DNA of 6,841 bases from a bacterium (lineage in GTDB: Bacteria; Acidobacteriota; Blastocatellia; Pyrinomonadales; Pyrinomonadaceae), in contig JAQSDP010000088.1 of NCBI GenBank assembly GCA_029945985.1, positions 1 through 6,841 of the forward strand, read 5' to 3'. Position 1 is the first letter of the stretch. Each line of letters starts with the position of its first letter. Both the position numbers and the translations under genes were made by a program. Below the pieces are notes generated by a model, which had not been told where the DNA came from, made no database searches, and was given only the letters and a program-made list of their open reading frames with translations. This document shows, piece by piece, positions 1 to 5,858 of this stretch.

Positions 1-1
1 G

Positions 2-448
2 AAGCGGCGGATCAAATATGTCAGCCGCGGGTTGTCGAAAATCCCGAACGTCGATGTCCGGTTCATGTCGGCGCGGATCGCTCATGAGCAGGCGTTGTTC
101 TCGTCGGGAGATAGGACGATCGCTCGGGTCATTGATCGGGCCGCTCAACTCGGCGGGGATATCGACAAGGCTTTGCGTGAGACAGGTGTCGAAGCGGCGT
201 TCCACATCTCGCGCGATCGCAGCTACGATGAGTTTCTGCCGTGGTCGATAGTCGATAGCGGGCTGTCGTTCGAATTCCTCAAGACCGAACATGAAAAAGC
301 ACGAGCGGCTCAATCGAGTCTCCCGTGCCCTGCTGTAGAAAAGTGTACTACCTGCGGCGTGTGTCCGACTACGTGGCTCGCCGACGCTCCGCCGGCACTG
401 ATCCAGATCCAGCCCGCTCGCGTTCGCGAAGCGCTACTCCTTCAATAA
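2..448 (+). CDS. C-terminal part of a TIGR03960-type B12-binding radical SAM protein (5' end outside window)
   Basis: The frame is open from the first bases of the window (KRRIKYVSRGLSKIPNVDVR...) to TAA at 446-448, so only about 148 C-terminal residues are present and the real start lies upstream. The visible part matches, from memory, the tail of the TIGR03960 family: an R-x-A-x-A stretch with FSSGDR, a 'PWSIVDSG' segment followed by a helix (EFLKTEHEKA), and a Cys cluster (C-x5-C-x2-C-x2-C, 'CTTCGVC') close to the end. The cobalamin-binding and CxxxCxxC radical SAM domains would lie outside the window. The Cys cluster may hold metal, but this is not shown. The reaction of the family is not established as far as I know. 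The gene converges on the minus-strand operon and overlaps its last gene by 15 bases. An internal ATG at 32 exists but need not be a start. Confidence 0.82.
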   Translation, partial: KRRIKYVSRGLSKIPNVDVRFMSARIAHEQALFSSGDRTIARVIDRAAQLGGDIDKALRETGVEAAFHISRDRSYDEFLPWSIVDSGLSFEFLKTEHEKARAAQSSLPCPAVEKCTTCGVCPTTWLADAPPALIQIQPARVREALLLQ

Positions 449-841
449 GTACCCTGTCGGGACGGCCGTGTAGTTGAAATCGTAATTATACTTGTAGATA
501 CCGAACGGCAGGATGTTCACCGGCTGCCGATATGACGCGTGCGCCGCAATGTAGCCTTGTCCCGGCTTGACCTCGAGGAGGGCGTCGGGCGGGATGCTGT
601 AATCGAAAGCAGCTTTCTTCATATGTGCAGCTACCACGTCGACGGGCTTCATCTGGCCGGATGCGGCGAGGCCTTTCACTACGGCCGTGTCCATCTCCTG
701 TCGGAACGACGCTCCGTTGTAGGCGATCGGAACATAGTTGTATCCGGCGTGCGCCAGCAGGACGATGAAGACAAGGAGTGCGAGAAATTTGGCTCCGGCG
801 CTTCCGCGCTCGGAATGAAAGTAACTGGTGGATCTGTTCAT
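434..841 (-). CDS. Small membrane-anchored protein, one N-terminal TM segment, function unknown (DUF4845-like appearance)
   Basis: This is a 135-residue protein. A short charged N-terminus (about residues 1-17, with HSERG) is followed by one hydrophobic segment (about 18-33, FLALLVFIVLLAHAGY) and a soluble C-terminal region of about 100 residues rich in Tyr and Asn near its end (YKYNYDFNY). This suggests an inner-membrane anchor with the rest outside the cytoplasm. The 'RG' before the hydrophobic stretch recalls a type IV prepilin leader, but the Glu normally at position +5 of mature pilin is absent. The layout is closer to DUF4845-type small proteins, and I do not recognise it with certainty. 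The start is supported by a GAGGAG Shine-Dalgarno (complement of 852-857), 10 bases from ATG. It begins 29 bases after the aroB stop, so it is probably the last gene of the glmM-aroB operon. Its 3' end overlaps the convergent radical SAM gene. Confidence 0.72.
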   Translation of the reverse strand: MNRSTSYFHSERGSAGAKFLALLVFIVLLAHAGYNYVPIAYNGASFRQEMDTAVVKGLAASGQMKPVDVVAAHMKKAAFDYSIPPDALLEVKPGQGYIAAHASYRQPVNILPFGIYKYNYDFNYTAVPTGYLLKE

Positions 842-870
842 TGCTGTGGAACTCCTCGGTCGGGTGAGGT

Positions 871-1977
871 TTAGCGGCTGATGACTGCGCGAATCGTGTC
901 TCTCAGGATGCGGTCTGGGATCTCGCTTCCCGGCTTTACCACCGGTTTACCTATCCCCTCAAGCAGGATCCATTGAAGCGATTTGCCGATGTTTTTCTTG
1001 TCGAATTTGAAGGCTTCAAAAACCTCTGAAGGATCGATACCGTGGAGCGGAGGCAGTGAGCCGGTCCGATGCACAACATCGTTCAACAATTTTACTTCAT
1101 CCTCGGCGAGTAATTCAAGCTTTTTTGATAGTTCTGCGGCGAAGATGATCCCGTGGCCGACCGCCTCGCCGTGTTTAAACCTGCGATAGCGGGTAACTTT
1201 CTCGATCGCGTGGCCGAACGTGTGGCCGAAGTTCAGTATTTTCCTTGATTTAGCGTCGGTCTTGGCGGCGGATTCGCGTTCGTCGGCGGCGACAATGGAG
1301 GCCTTGAATCGAACCTGGTCGGCGAGGAATCGATCAAATTGACCGATGTTGTTGAGGGCGTCTTCGGTTTGTTTGAGGAGTTTTGGCCCGCTGAGCGCTC
1401 CTTGTTTGACCGCTTCGCAGAAACCTGCGGTGATTTCGCGTTTAGGGAGGGTTTGCAGAACGTTAGGATCAATGACGACGGCGGACGGCTGATAGAACGC
1501 GCCGACGAGGTTCTTGCCGAAGTCCATGTTAATACCGGTCTTGCCGCCAACTGACGAATCGATCATCGCGAGCAATGTTGTGGGGATTTGAATGAATCTT
1601 ATTCCACGCAGATAAATTGCTGCCGCGAACCCTGCCAGGTCGCCCACCACGCCGCCGCCAAGAGCGACGATCAGATCGGTCCGTGAGATCTTATTTTCGC
1701 CAAGGAATTTAACCGTCGATTCGAGCGTCTTGAAGTTTTTGAACCGTTCGCCATCGCCGATGAGATGGGTTACCGGCTTGAGGCCGGCTTGCCTGAATGC
1801 GTTGGTGACAGTCGCGCCGTAGAGGCCGTCGACCTTAGCATTGGAGACGATCGCGACATTGCTGCCCGAAGCGGAGCGCTCTGCGATCTGGCCGATCATA
1901 CGAATCGATCCGGCCTCGATCGAGATCGGATACGACGAGCTTCCCATTCGGGTGTTTACGTTGATGCGTTCGGCCAT
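871..1977 (-). CDS. aroB: 3-dehydroquinate synthase
   Basis: AroB converts 3-deoxy-D-arabino-heptulosonate 7-phosphate to 3-dehydroquinate in the cytoplasm, the second step of the shikimate pathway to aromatic amino acids. It needs NAD+ and a divalent metal, usually Zn. The 368-residue length is normal for the family. The NAD-binding domain has GDGERFK (74-80), a Gly-rich GGGVVGDLAGF (107-117), and PTTLLAMIDSSVGGKTG (132-148), including the conserved Lys146. The metal site is recognisable as GFCEAVKQG (185-193, Glu188), GHTFGHAIE (251-259, His252) and HGEAVGHG (269-276, His269). The Glu-to-His and His-to-His spacings agree with the E. coli ligands as I recall them. The purine-rich AAGAGAAG lies about 9 bases before ATG and supports the start. 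It lies 91 bases downstream of glmM on the same strand. All key residues are present, so the enzyme should be active. Confidence 0.97.
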   Translation of the reverse strand: MAERINVNTRMGSSSYPISIEAGSIRMIGQIAERSASGSNVAIVSNAKVDGLYGATVTNAFRQAGLKPVTHLIGDGERFKNFKTLESTVKFLGENKISRTDLIVALGGGVVGDLAGFAAAIYLRGIRFIQIPTTLLAMIDSSVGGKTGINMDFGKNLVGAFYQPSAVVIDPNVLQTLPKREITAGFCEAVKQGALSGPKLLKQTEDALNNIGQFDRFLADQVRFKASIVAADERESAAKTDAKSRKILNFGHTFGHAIEKVTRYRRFKHGEAVGHGIIFAAELSKKLELLAEDEVKLLNDVVHRTGSLPPLHGIDPSEVFEAFKFDKKNIGKSLQWILLEGIGKPVVKPGSEIPDRILRDTIRAVISR

Positions 1978-2068
1978 TCGAGAATTCTTCTCTTTATTCC
2001 TGTTCGTCTCGTTGTGTGGTTAGCCTTTCTTTCTGACCAGAGAACAGGATGAACAAATCTGATCTATT

Positions 2069-3412
2069 TTATGCGAGTTGCTGCCGGATCACGTCGGCGA
2101 GTCCGTTGGCGAGCGCGTCGATCTCGGTTTGATCTTTGCCCTCGATCATCACGCGAGCGAGGTTCTCGGTGCCGGAATATCTTAGCAAGAGGCGGCCGGT
2201 GCCGTTGAGTCTTTGTTCGACCTCGGCGGCGGCGGTTCGGATAGCGTCGACATCGTCGAACGGGAGTTTCTCGCGTACGTGAACGTTGATGAGTATCTGT
2301 GGATAGCGAGCGAATCCCTGGGCGGCTTTTGACAATGATCCGCCGAGTTCGCCGATCGCCTGGACCAGATAGAGAGCGGTCAGCATTCCGTCGCCGACGA
2401 GGCTTCTTCGCGGAAAGATGATGTGGCCCGACTGTTCGCCGCCGAGTTCGGCTGCGGATGTCATCAGCTCCTCGAGGACATACTTATCGCCGACCGCGGT
2501 CCGGACGAGTTCGATCCCCTCGCCCTTCAATGCGAGTTCGAGGCCGACGTTGCTCATTACGGTCGCGATCACCTTGTTGCTTGGAAGCCCGCCGTGCGCT
2601 TTGAGATATCTCGCCATCACCCACAGAACCGCATCGCCATCGACTATCTCGCCGAGATCATTGACGAAGAGTGACCGGTCCGCATCGCCGTCGAACGCTA
2701 CGCCCAGATCAGCGTTTTCTGCGACTACTTTTTGCTGAAGATGTTCTAGGTGCAGCGAACCGCAGTCTAGATTGATGTTGCGGCCGTCGGGAGCGCAGTG
2801 GATCGCGTTGACCTCGGCGCCGAAGTGCTCGAACAACGCCGGAGCGAGATGCGATGCCGCACCGTTGGCACAATCGACGATGATCCGTTTTCCTGTGAGG
2901 TCGAGTCCGGAAAAACCGTCTTCGAGGTGCTTGAGATACGTTTCTCGAAACTCCGCGATCCTTGAGAGATCAACCGAAGCGGCCGCAGCCGGCGTATTGC
3001 CGTTTGCGGAATAGATGTCCTTTTCGATAGCTCGTTCGGTTCCCTCGTGAGCCTTTTTTCCACTCGGGTTGAAGATCTTTAGGCCGTTGTCTTCGAAGGG
3101 ATTGTGCGATGCGGAGATGACGATGCCGCCGTCGAAATTTCCGTGACCGGTTACAAAGGCGACGCCCGGCGTGGTGATAACTCCCGCCGAAAGCACCTCG
3201 GCTCCCGCGCCCCGGGCTCCCGCGTGAAAGGCGGCCTCGATCCAATCTCCGGATTCGCGTGTGTCGCGGCCGGTCACGAATCGCGGTGTTCGGTCTAATC
3301 GCTCTCGAGACAATTCGGCTAATGAACGCCCTATCGTTTGAATTGTCTGCGGGTCCAACGGAAACTCACCAGCCTTCCCCCGAATCCCGTCGGTACCAAA
3401 TAACTTCTTCAT
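2069..3412 (-). CDS. glmM: Phosphoglucosamine mutase
   Basis: GlmM interconverts glucosamine-6-phosphate and glucosamine-1-phosphate in the cytoplasm, on the way to UDP-GlcNAc for peptidoglycan and LPS. The 447-residue length fits the bacterial GlmM family of about 445. The N-terminus MKKLFGTDGIRG is the family hallmark. Four alpha-D-phosphohexomutase domains are visible through their loops: the phosphoserine loop ISASHNP (99-105, catalytic Ser102, the same number as in E. coli GlmM), the metal loop DGDADR (241-246), the sugar-binding loop GEQSGH (325-330), and the phosphate-binding loop RYSGTEN (411-417). The last loop differs from the RPSGTEP of many mutases, but I recall RYSGTEN as a common GlmM variant. 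A GlmM rather than PMM/PGM assignment rests on the N-terminus and the ISASHNPFEDNG context. There is no clear Shine-Dalgarno before the ATG. It is probably the first gene of the operon with aroB and the small membrane protein. Confidence 0.97.
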   Translation of the reverse strand: MKKLFGTDGIRGKAGEFPLDPQTIQTIGRSLAELSRERLDRTPRFVTGRDTRESGDWIEAAFHAGARGAGAEVLSAGVITTPGVAFVTGHGNFDGGIVISASHNPFEDNGLKIFNPSGKKAHEGTERAIEKDIYSANGNTPAAAASVDLSRIAEFRETYLKHLEDGFSGLDLTGKRIIVDCANGAASHLAPALFEHFGAEVNAIHCAPDGRNINLDCGSLHLEHLQQKVVAENADLGVAFDGDADRSLFVNDLGEIVDGDAVLWVMARYLKAHGGLPSNKVIATVMSNVGLELALKGEGIELVRTAVGDKYVLEELMTSAAELGGEQSGHIIFPRRSLVGDGMLTALYLVQAIGELGGSLSKAAQGFARYPQILINVHVREKLPFDDVDAIRTAAAEVEQRLNGTGRLLLRYSGTENLARVMIEGKDQTEIDALANGLADVIRQQLA

Positions 3413-3430
3413 ACGATTTACAAAAGGTTA

Positions 3431-3459
3431 GTTATACAGCACCGGACTGAGCCAAACAA
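3431..3459 (-). promoter_or_regulatory. Possible sigma70-type promoter for glmM
   Basis: On the minus strand TTGTTT (complement of 3454-3459) and TATAAC (complement of 3431-3436) are separated by 17 bases. The -10 box matches consensus at 5 of 6 positions and the -35 box at only 3 of 6. Transcription would begin near 3424, giving a leader of roughly a dozen bases before the glmM ATG at 3412, which has no clear ribosome binding site. The call comes from sequence match only. Confidence 0.4.
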
Positions 3460-3509
3460 CCCCTAGATTCATAAGCAGCCGTTGTGGTATCCATAATATT
3501 TTCGATTTT

Positions 3510-3531
3510 ATTTGACATCCGGCAGTCAAAT
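3510..3531. promoter_or_regulatory. Operator-like inverted repeat over the -35 box
   Basis: ATTTGAC (3510-3516) and GTCAAAT (3525-3531) form a perfect 7-base inverted repeat around an 8-base spacer. It lies in the 200-base divergent region between glmM and the transglycosylase-like gene and covers the candidate TTGACA box. The size and symmetry suit a dimeric helix-turn-helix regulator, but no regulator gene is in the window. A dyad of this length can also arise by chance, so the function is inference. Confidence 0.4.
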
Positions 3532-3539
3532 GAGAGAAT
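3512..3539 (+). promoter_or_regulatory. Possible sigma70-type promoter for the transglycosylase-like gene
   Basis: A perfect TTGACA (3512-3517) is followed after 16 bases by GAGAAT (3534-3539), which matches the -10 consensus at 4 of 6 positions. Transcription would start around 3546, leaving a leader of about 65 bases before the ATG at 3613. The perfect -35 box is the strong part and the -10 is mediocre. The -35 box lies within the dyad at 3510-3531, so a repressor bound there would block this promoter. Confidence 0.4.
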
Positions 3540-3612
3540 CTTACAAACGCAGGCTGTTCACACCCTGTAAACATAACCCTTAGGCAAAACAAGCTCTCCA
3601 AAGTAGCCGATT

Positions 3613-4935
3613 ATGACCAGAGTAGTTTTCTGTACGATATCCCTTTTCGCCGGAACGTTTTCAGTTTTTGGGCAGGTGCCGGAGCCTACACCCACCCCGG
3701 TTAAACTGGTCGTTACAGATAACACTCCGAAGGCGGCTGCAACCCGTCCGCGTGTGACGCCGACGCCGATAATCGTTGGCTCGTCCGGCGGCCCGAGCAT
3801 GGTTCCGCAGTCTGCGACTCAGCCTACGACTCCGCCGGTGACGCAGACGGCTGCAGAGTCAAGAACGTTTACTCCGACTACTCCGGCTCTCGTTCCCCTT
3901 CCGAATCTAAATTATAAAACGCTTCCCTTTCGCGATATCAAGAACAAGATCGCCGAAGCAAGGCGCCAGATGCAAACGCGTCCGCTGACAATCGCGTCGG
4001 TGAATACGCCCATGTCGGGAGAGTCGGTTCGGATCGCTTTTCACGATTGGGATACGGGCAGAGTTGATTACGCGGTCGTGACCAAGGAATCGTTCTTGTC
4101 GGTTGCTGATGAAAAGCTGGTGTCGTCAGAAGCGGGCAAGCAGCTCCGGATCCGAACCATTCGCGGCAATGGCGTTAATACGCCGCTCGTGCTTCTCGAC
4201 AGCAATGGCGAGGCACATCTTCCGCTGCTTGTTCAGTATCCGGTTGTCCGCAACGGTGTCTATAACGAGACGGCGTACTATATGTCGACCCATCCGGGAA
4301 TCGTCAATCCCGAAGTGGTTAATGCGGGCCGGCTTTACGTCAGGAATGTTATCGAGATCGCCCGCATCAAGCTGCAAGAGAAGGGGATCACGGTCTCGCC
4401 CAAGATCGCGGACATCGCCGAGCGACTTTCGACCGTCGAGCACGTCGATCATTTACGATTTCGCACCGAACCGCACAGCAAGATCTTCGATGACATTTTC
4501 ACGCTTTATGCCCTGAACGAGGGCCAGACCTATCGATACTCAGTAAGCTCGGCCGGTGCGGGCGGCATGGTGCAGATGATCCCGTCGACCTATCGAATGG
4601 TCCGCTCGTGGCATCCGAATATAACGCTGACGCCCGATTTTGTCGAAGGAATGCGGAATCACACGAACGCCGCCCAAGCGATGCTGCTCTATATGAACCG
4701 TACCTGGGCAGATCTGATCGCCAGTCCGACCGTGATGGATGCATATATGAACGGGACCGCCACGCAGGAGCAGTTGATGGCCACGGGCTATAACTCAAAT
4801 CCCGCTAAGATCGCCGGCTATATCAAACGCGGCGGCGAAAACTGGACCTCGCTAATTCCGCGTGAAACCAAGATCTATCTCCAGATCTACGACTCGATCG
4901 AACGATTCGTTCCGATGCAGGCGAGGACGAAGTAA
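3613..4935 (+). CDS. Secreted lytic-transglycosylase-like (SLT domain) protein
   Basis: This 440-residue protein probably cleaves peptidoglycan glycan strands in the periplasm. Residues 1-20 look like a signal peptide with cleavage near FG/Q. Residues 22-97 are a Pro/Thr-rich linker with TPTP repeats. Residues about 100-285 form a middle region I do not recognise. The C-terminal region (about 285-435) resembles the SLT/goose-lysozyme-like fold: in NEGQTYRYSVSSAGAGGMVQM, Glu303 sits exactly where the catalytic Glu of the ESxFxxxAxSxAGAxGLMQ motif falls. It is followed by IPSTY, a TGYNSNPAKI segment (391-400) like the family's AAYNAGP, and an IPRETKIYL segment (415-423) like the usual vPxETxxYv. 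The Ser normally after the catalytic Glu is Gly here. An in-frame TAG at 3604-3606, nine bases before ATG, fixes this start as the first one possible. No clear Shine-Dalgarno is present. The gene stands alone and diverges from glmM. Confidence 0.85.
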   Translation: MTRVVFCTISLFAGTFSVFGQVPEPTPTPVKLVVTDNTPKAAATRPRVTPTPIIVGSSGGPSMVPQSATQPTTPPVTQTAAESRTFTPTTPALVPLPNLNYKTLPFRDIKNKIAEARRQMQTRPLTIASVNTPMSGESVRIAFHDWDTGRVDYAVVTKESFLSVADEKLVSSEAGKQLRIRTIRGNGVNTPLVLLDSNGEAHLPLLVQYPVVRNGVYNETAYYMSTHPGIVNPEVVNAGRLYVRNVIEIARIKLQEKGITVSPKIADIAERLSTVEHVDHLRFRTEPHSKIFDDIFTLYALNEGQTYRYSVSSAGAGGMVQMIPSTYRMVRSWHPNITLTPDFVEGMRNHTNAAQAMLLYMNRTWADLIASPTVMDAYMNGTATQEQLMATGYNSNPAKIAGYIKRGGENWTSLIPRETKIYLQIYDSIERFVPMQARTK

Positions 4936-4955
4936 GATCGTTTAGCTATTTGCGG

Positions 4956-4982
4956 TCAGAGTTCAATCTTTACCATCGGGGT
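4956..4982. repeat. Outer half-copy of the REP-like repeat, left flank of the RAYT island
   Basis: The 11 bases tcagagttcaa (4956-4966) recur at 4983-4993, exactly 27 bases later, at the start of the left hairpin. The rest of the unit is diverged (tctttaccatcggggt), but its tcggggttc end is shared with an inverted unit on the far side of the transposase. It has no inverted partner of its own, so it is a half-unit pointing toward the transposase. It lies just after the transglycosylase-like stop codon. Confidence 0.7.
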
Positions 4983-5064
4983 TCAGAGTTCAAGCTTTAG
5001 CTTGCATCCGCTGCGGATAGGGTCTCGTCGCAACCGTTTACAAGCTAAAACTTGAACTCTGAAC
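4981..5064. repeat. REP-like long hairpin (BIME-like), left copy
   Basis: Two 24-base arms, 4981-5004 (begins gttcagagttcaagc) and 5041-5064 (ends gaactctgaac), are inverted repeats matching at 23 of 24 positions. The single change is a wobble pair on the minus strand. Each arm carries its own small hairpin: CAAGC-TTTA-GCTTG at 4991-5004, and a version with one G-T pair in the right arm. Inside the 36-base loop, 5010-5015 can pair with 5029-5034 (one wobble, on the minus strand). The structure ends 8 bases beyond the RAYT stop codon and lies between the convergent ends of the transglycosylase-like gene and the RAYT. It could also help end transcription from both sides, although it has no T-run. 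Confidence 0.88.
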
Positions 5065-5072
5065 GCAGCACT

Positions 5073-5676
5073 TCAATATACATCCCAATCTTTTCCGTAA
5101 TCGAGAACCGGATACTCTTTCCAGATCCGAGTCGCCTCTTCCTTTCCAACCTCATCCAGAAATCGGCTCGCACTTGAGTAAGGCCAGTCCTGCCAGCGTT
5201 CGACGTAGCCATGATGCACGGCGTTATTGTGGACATAATTTACCGTCGCCCAACGGTGACCGGTCGAGCGCATATCCCGATCGAAGAAGTTGAACCAAAC
5301 CTTTCGTCCGGCCTGATCGTCTTCGCGATTCCAGTTGTAAGCGGTTCCTCCGTGGACTTTTCCGATCTCTTTGCGGAGATCATTAATCCTTGTCTGTCCT
5401 TAGAAGGATGTGATAGTGGTTCGGAAGAATGCACCAGGCGAAGACCATTAGACAGAGTTGTTCGCAGGTTGCGAGCAGCAGATGTTCAAATTCCGCTATT
5501 CGATCAGGATGCTTCCCGATGACGTTTTCGTGCTCATAGCATGCTGCCGTGATAAGGAATGATTTCGGCCCTTCGAAGTCACGATGAGGAGGCGAATGCC
5601 ACGGGAGCTTTTTGCCTTTTCTTTGGCGCAGAACTTCTTCCCGCTGTTCGTCTGTTAAGTTTCGCCAGTTATACAT
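5073..5676 (-). pseudogene. REP-associated tyrosine transposase (RAYT, Y1_Tnp family), broken by one frameshift
   Basis: RAYTs are single-strand DNA transposases of the IS200/IS605 HUH-tyrosine superfamily, thought to act on REP sequences. The first part (5383-5676, 97 codons) runs MYNWRNLTDEQREEVLRQRK to PNHYHILLRTDKD, with the HUH pair His87-x-His89, then meets TAA at 5383-5385. The reading continues in another frame to TGA at 5073-5075. Dropping one base of the GG at 5388-5389 (plus-strand cc) joins them as RTDK-INDLRKEIGKVHGG. This yields a family-like protein of 200 residues with the probable catalytic Tyr147 in NYVHNNAVHHGYV and the WQDWPYSSA motif. Thus a single-base insertion separates His and Tyr halves, and neither part alone should be active. 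A sequencing error is possible. There is no homopolymer slip site suggesting programmed frameshifting. REP-like hairpins flank it on both sides. Confidence 0.88.
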
Positions 5677-5703
5677 ATGTTGAGTTCCGAGCTCGCTCTC
5701 TTC

Positions 5704-5789
5704 GTTTAGAGTTCAAGCTTTAGTTTGCATTGTGTTGCCAATAGTCGTCTCAAGGCAACCGATTACAAGCTGAAGCTTGAACTCTGAAC
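5704..5789. repeat. REP-like long hairpin (BIME-like), right copy
   Basis: This is a second copy of the hairpin at 4981-5064, in the same orientation, 27 bases upstream of the RAYT start. The arms are 5704-5727 and 5766-5789, pairing at 21 of 24 positions with the other three as G-T wobbles on the plus strand. The right arm contains a perfect CAAGC-TTCA-GCTTG on the minus strand. In the 38-base loop, GTTGCC (5734-5739) pairs perfectly with GGCAAC (5754-5759), at nearly the same distance from the arms as the inner stem of the left copy. The innermost pair is C-G here and G-C in the left copy, a compensatory exchange. The loops also share cggttgc, gagac and ctat on the minus strand. Confidence 0.88.
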
Positions 5790-5858
5790 CCCGAGACTTG
5801 AGCTTGAACTCTAAGCCGCGAAGCGGAAGCTTGAACTCCCGACGCTAAGAACTCTGAA
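5790..5858. repeat. Outer half-copies of the REP-like repeat at 27-base pitch, right flank
   Basis: The motif agcttgaactc occurs at 5774 (inside the hairpin arm), 5801 and 5828, each exactly 27 bases after the last. The two outer copies have no inverted partners. A further fragment, gaactctgaa (5849-5858), follows at a shorter distance and lies inside the 3' end of the CYTH gene. Between the second and third copies is a small CCGC-GAA-GCGG hairpin (5816-5826). All half-units point toward the transposase, mirroring the unit at 4956 on the other side. Confidence 0.75.

Larger units (their letters stand above)
4956..5858. mobile_element. RAYT island: degraded REP transposase cassette with flanking hairpins
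   Basis: The cassette consists of half-repeat, hairpin, RAYT gene, hairpin and half-repeats, arranged > (><) RAYT (><) < <. RAYT genes are known to sit singly in genomes, flanked by the REP sequences they process, so the association of gene and repeats supports a common origin. The two hairpins lie 8 and 27 bases from the ends of the gene. I saw no target-site duplication or conventional terminal inverted repeats, as expected for HUH-type elements. With the frameshift, the copy is unlikely to produce active enzyme. The exact outer limits are uncertain. Confidence 0.7.

Noticed and set aside
789..810. Type IV prepilin leader in the 135-residue protein
   Set aside because: An RG precedes the hydrophobic stretch, but the mature +1 Phe/Met and +5 Glu are missing and no pilus genes are nearby.
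1978..2068. Terminator between glmM and aroB
   Set aside because: No GC-rich stem with a T-run is visible. Same strand and a 91-base gap favour read-through.
3558..3800. Minus-strand open frame across the start of the transglycosylase-like gene
   Set aside because: It lies antisense to the signal peptide and Pro/Thr linker, and shows only low-complexity Gly/Val sequence expected from reading the linker backwards.
4126..4452. Minus-strand open frame inside the transglycosylase-like gene
   Set aside because: It is fully antisense to well-formed coding sequence with no recognisable motif and no start signal.
4981..5064. Ordinary intrinsic terminator
   Set aside because: The stem is long and AT-mixed, has a large structured loop and no T-run, and a matching copy lies upstream of the RAYT start. 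A repeat element explains it better, although it may have a side effect on termination.
5383..5392. Programmed frameshifting in the RAYT
   Set aside because: The site (aaggattaa) has no heptameric slippery sequence or homopolymer run, and I see no reason to prefer this over a simple one-base insertion.
5240..5434. Open frame in the middle of the RAYT region with an ATG overlapping the premature stop (TAATG)
   Set aside because: It could suggest translational coupling, but its protein shows no RAYT residues. The conserved INDLRKEIGKVHGG and later motifs are in the third frame, so this frame is a shadow.
4956..5858. CRISPR array, because of regularly spaced short repeats
   Set aside because: There are only a few copies, the repeats are imperfect and in both orientations, spacers of about 16 bases are too short, and no cas genes are present.
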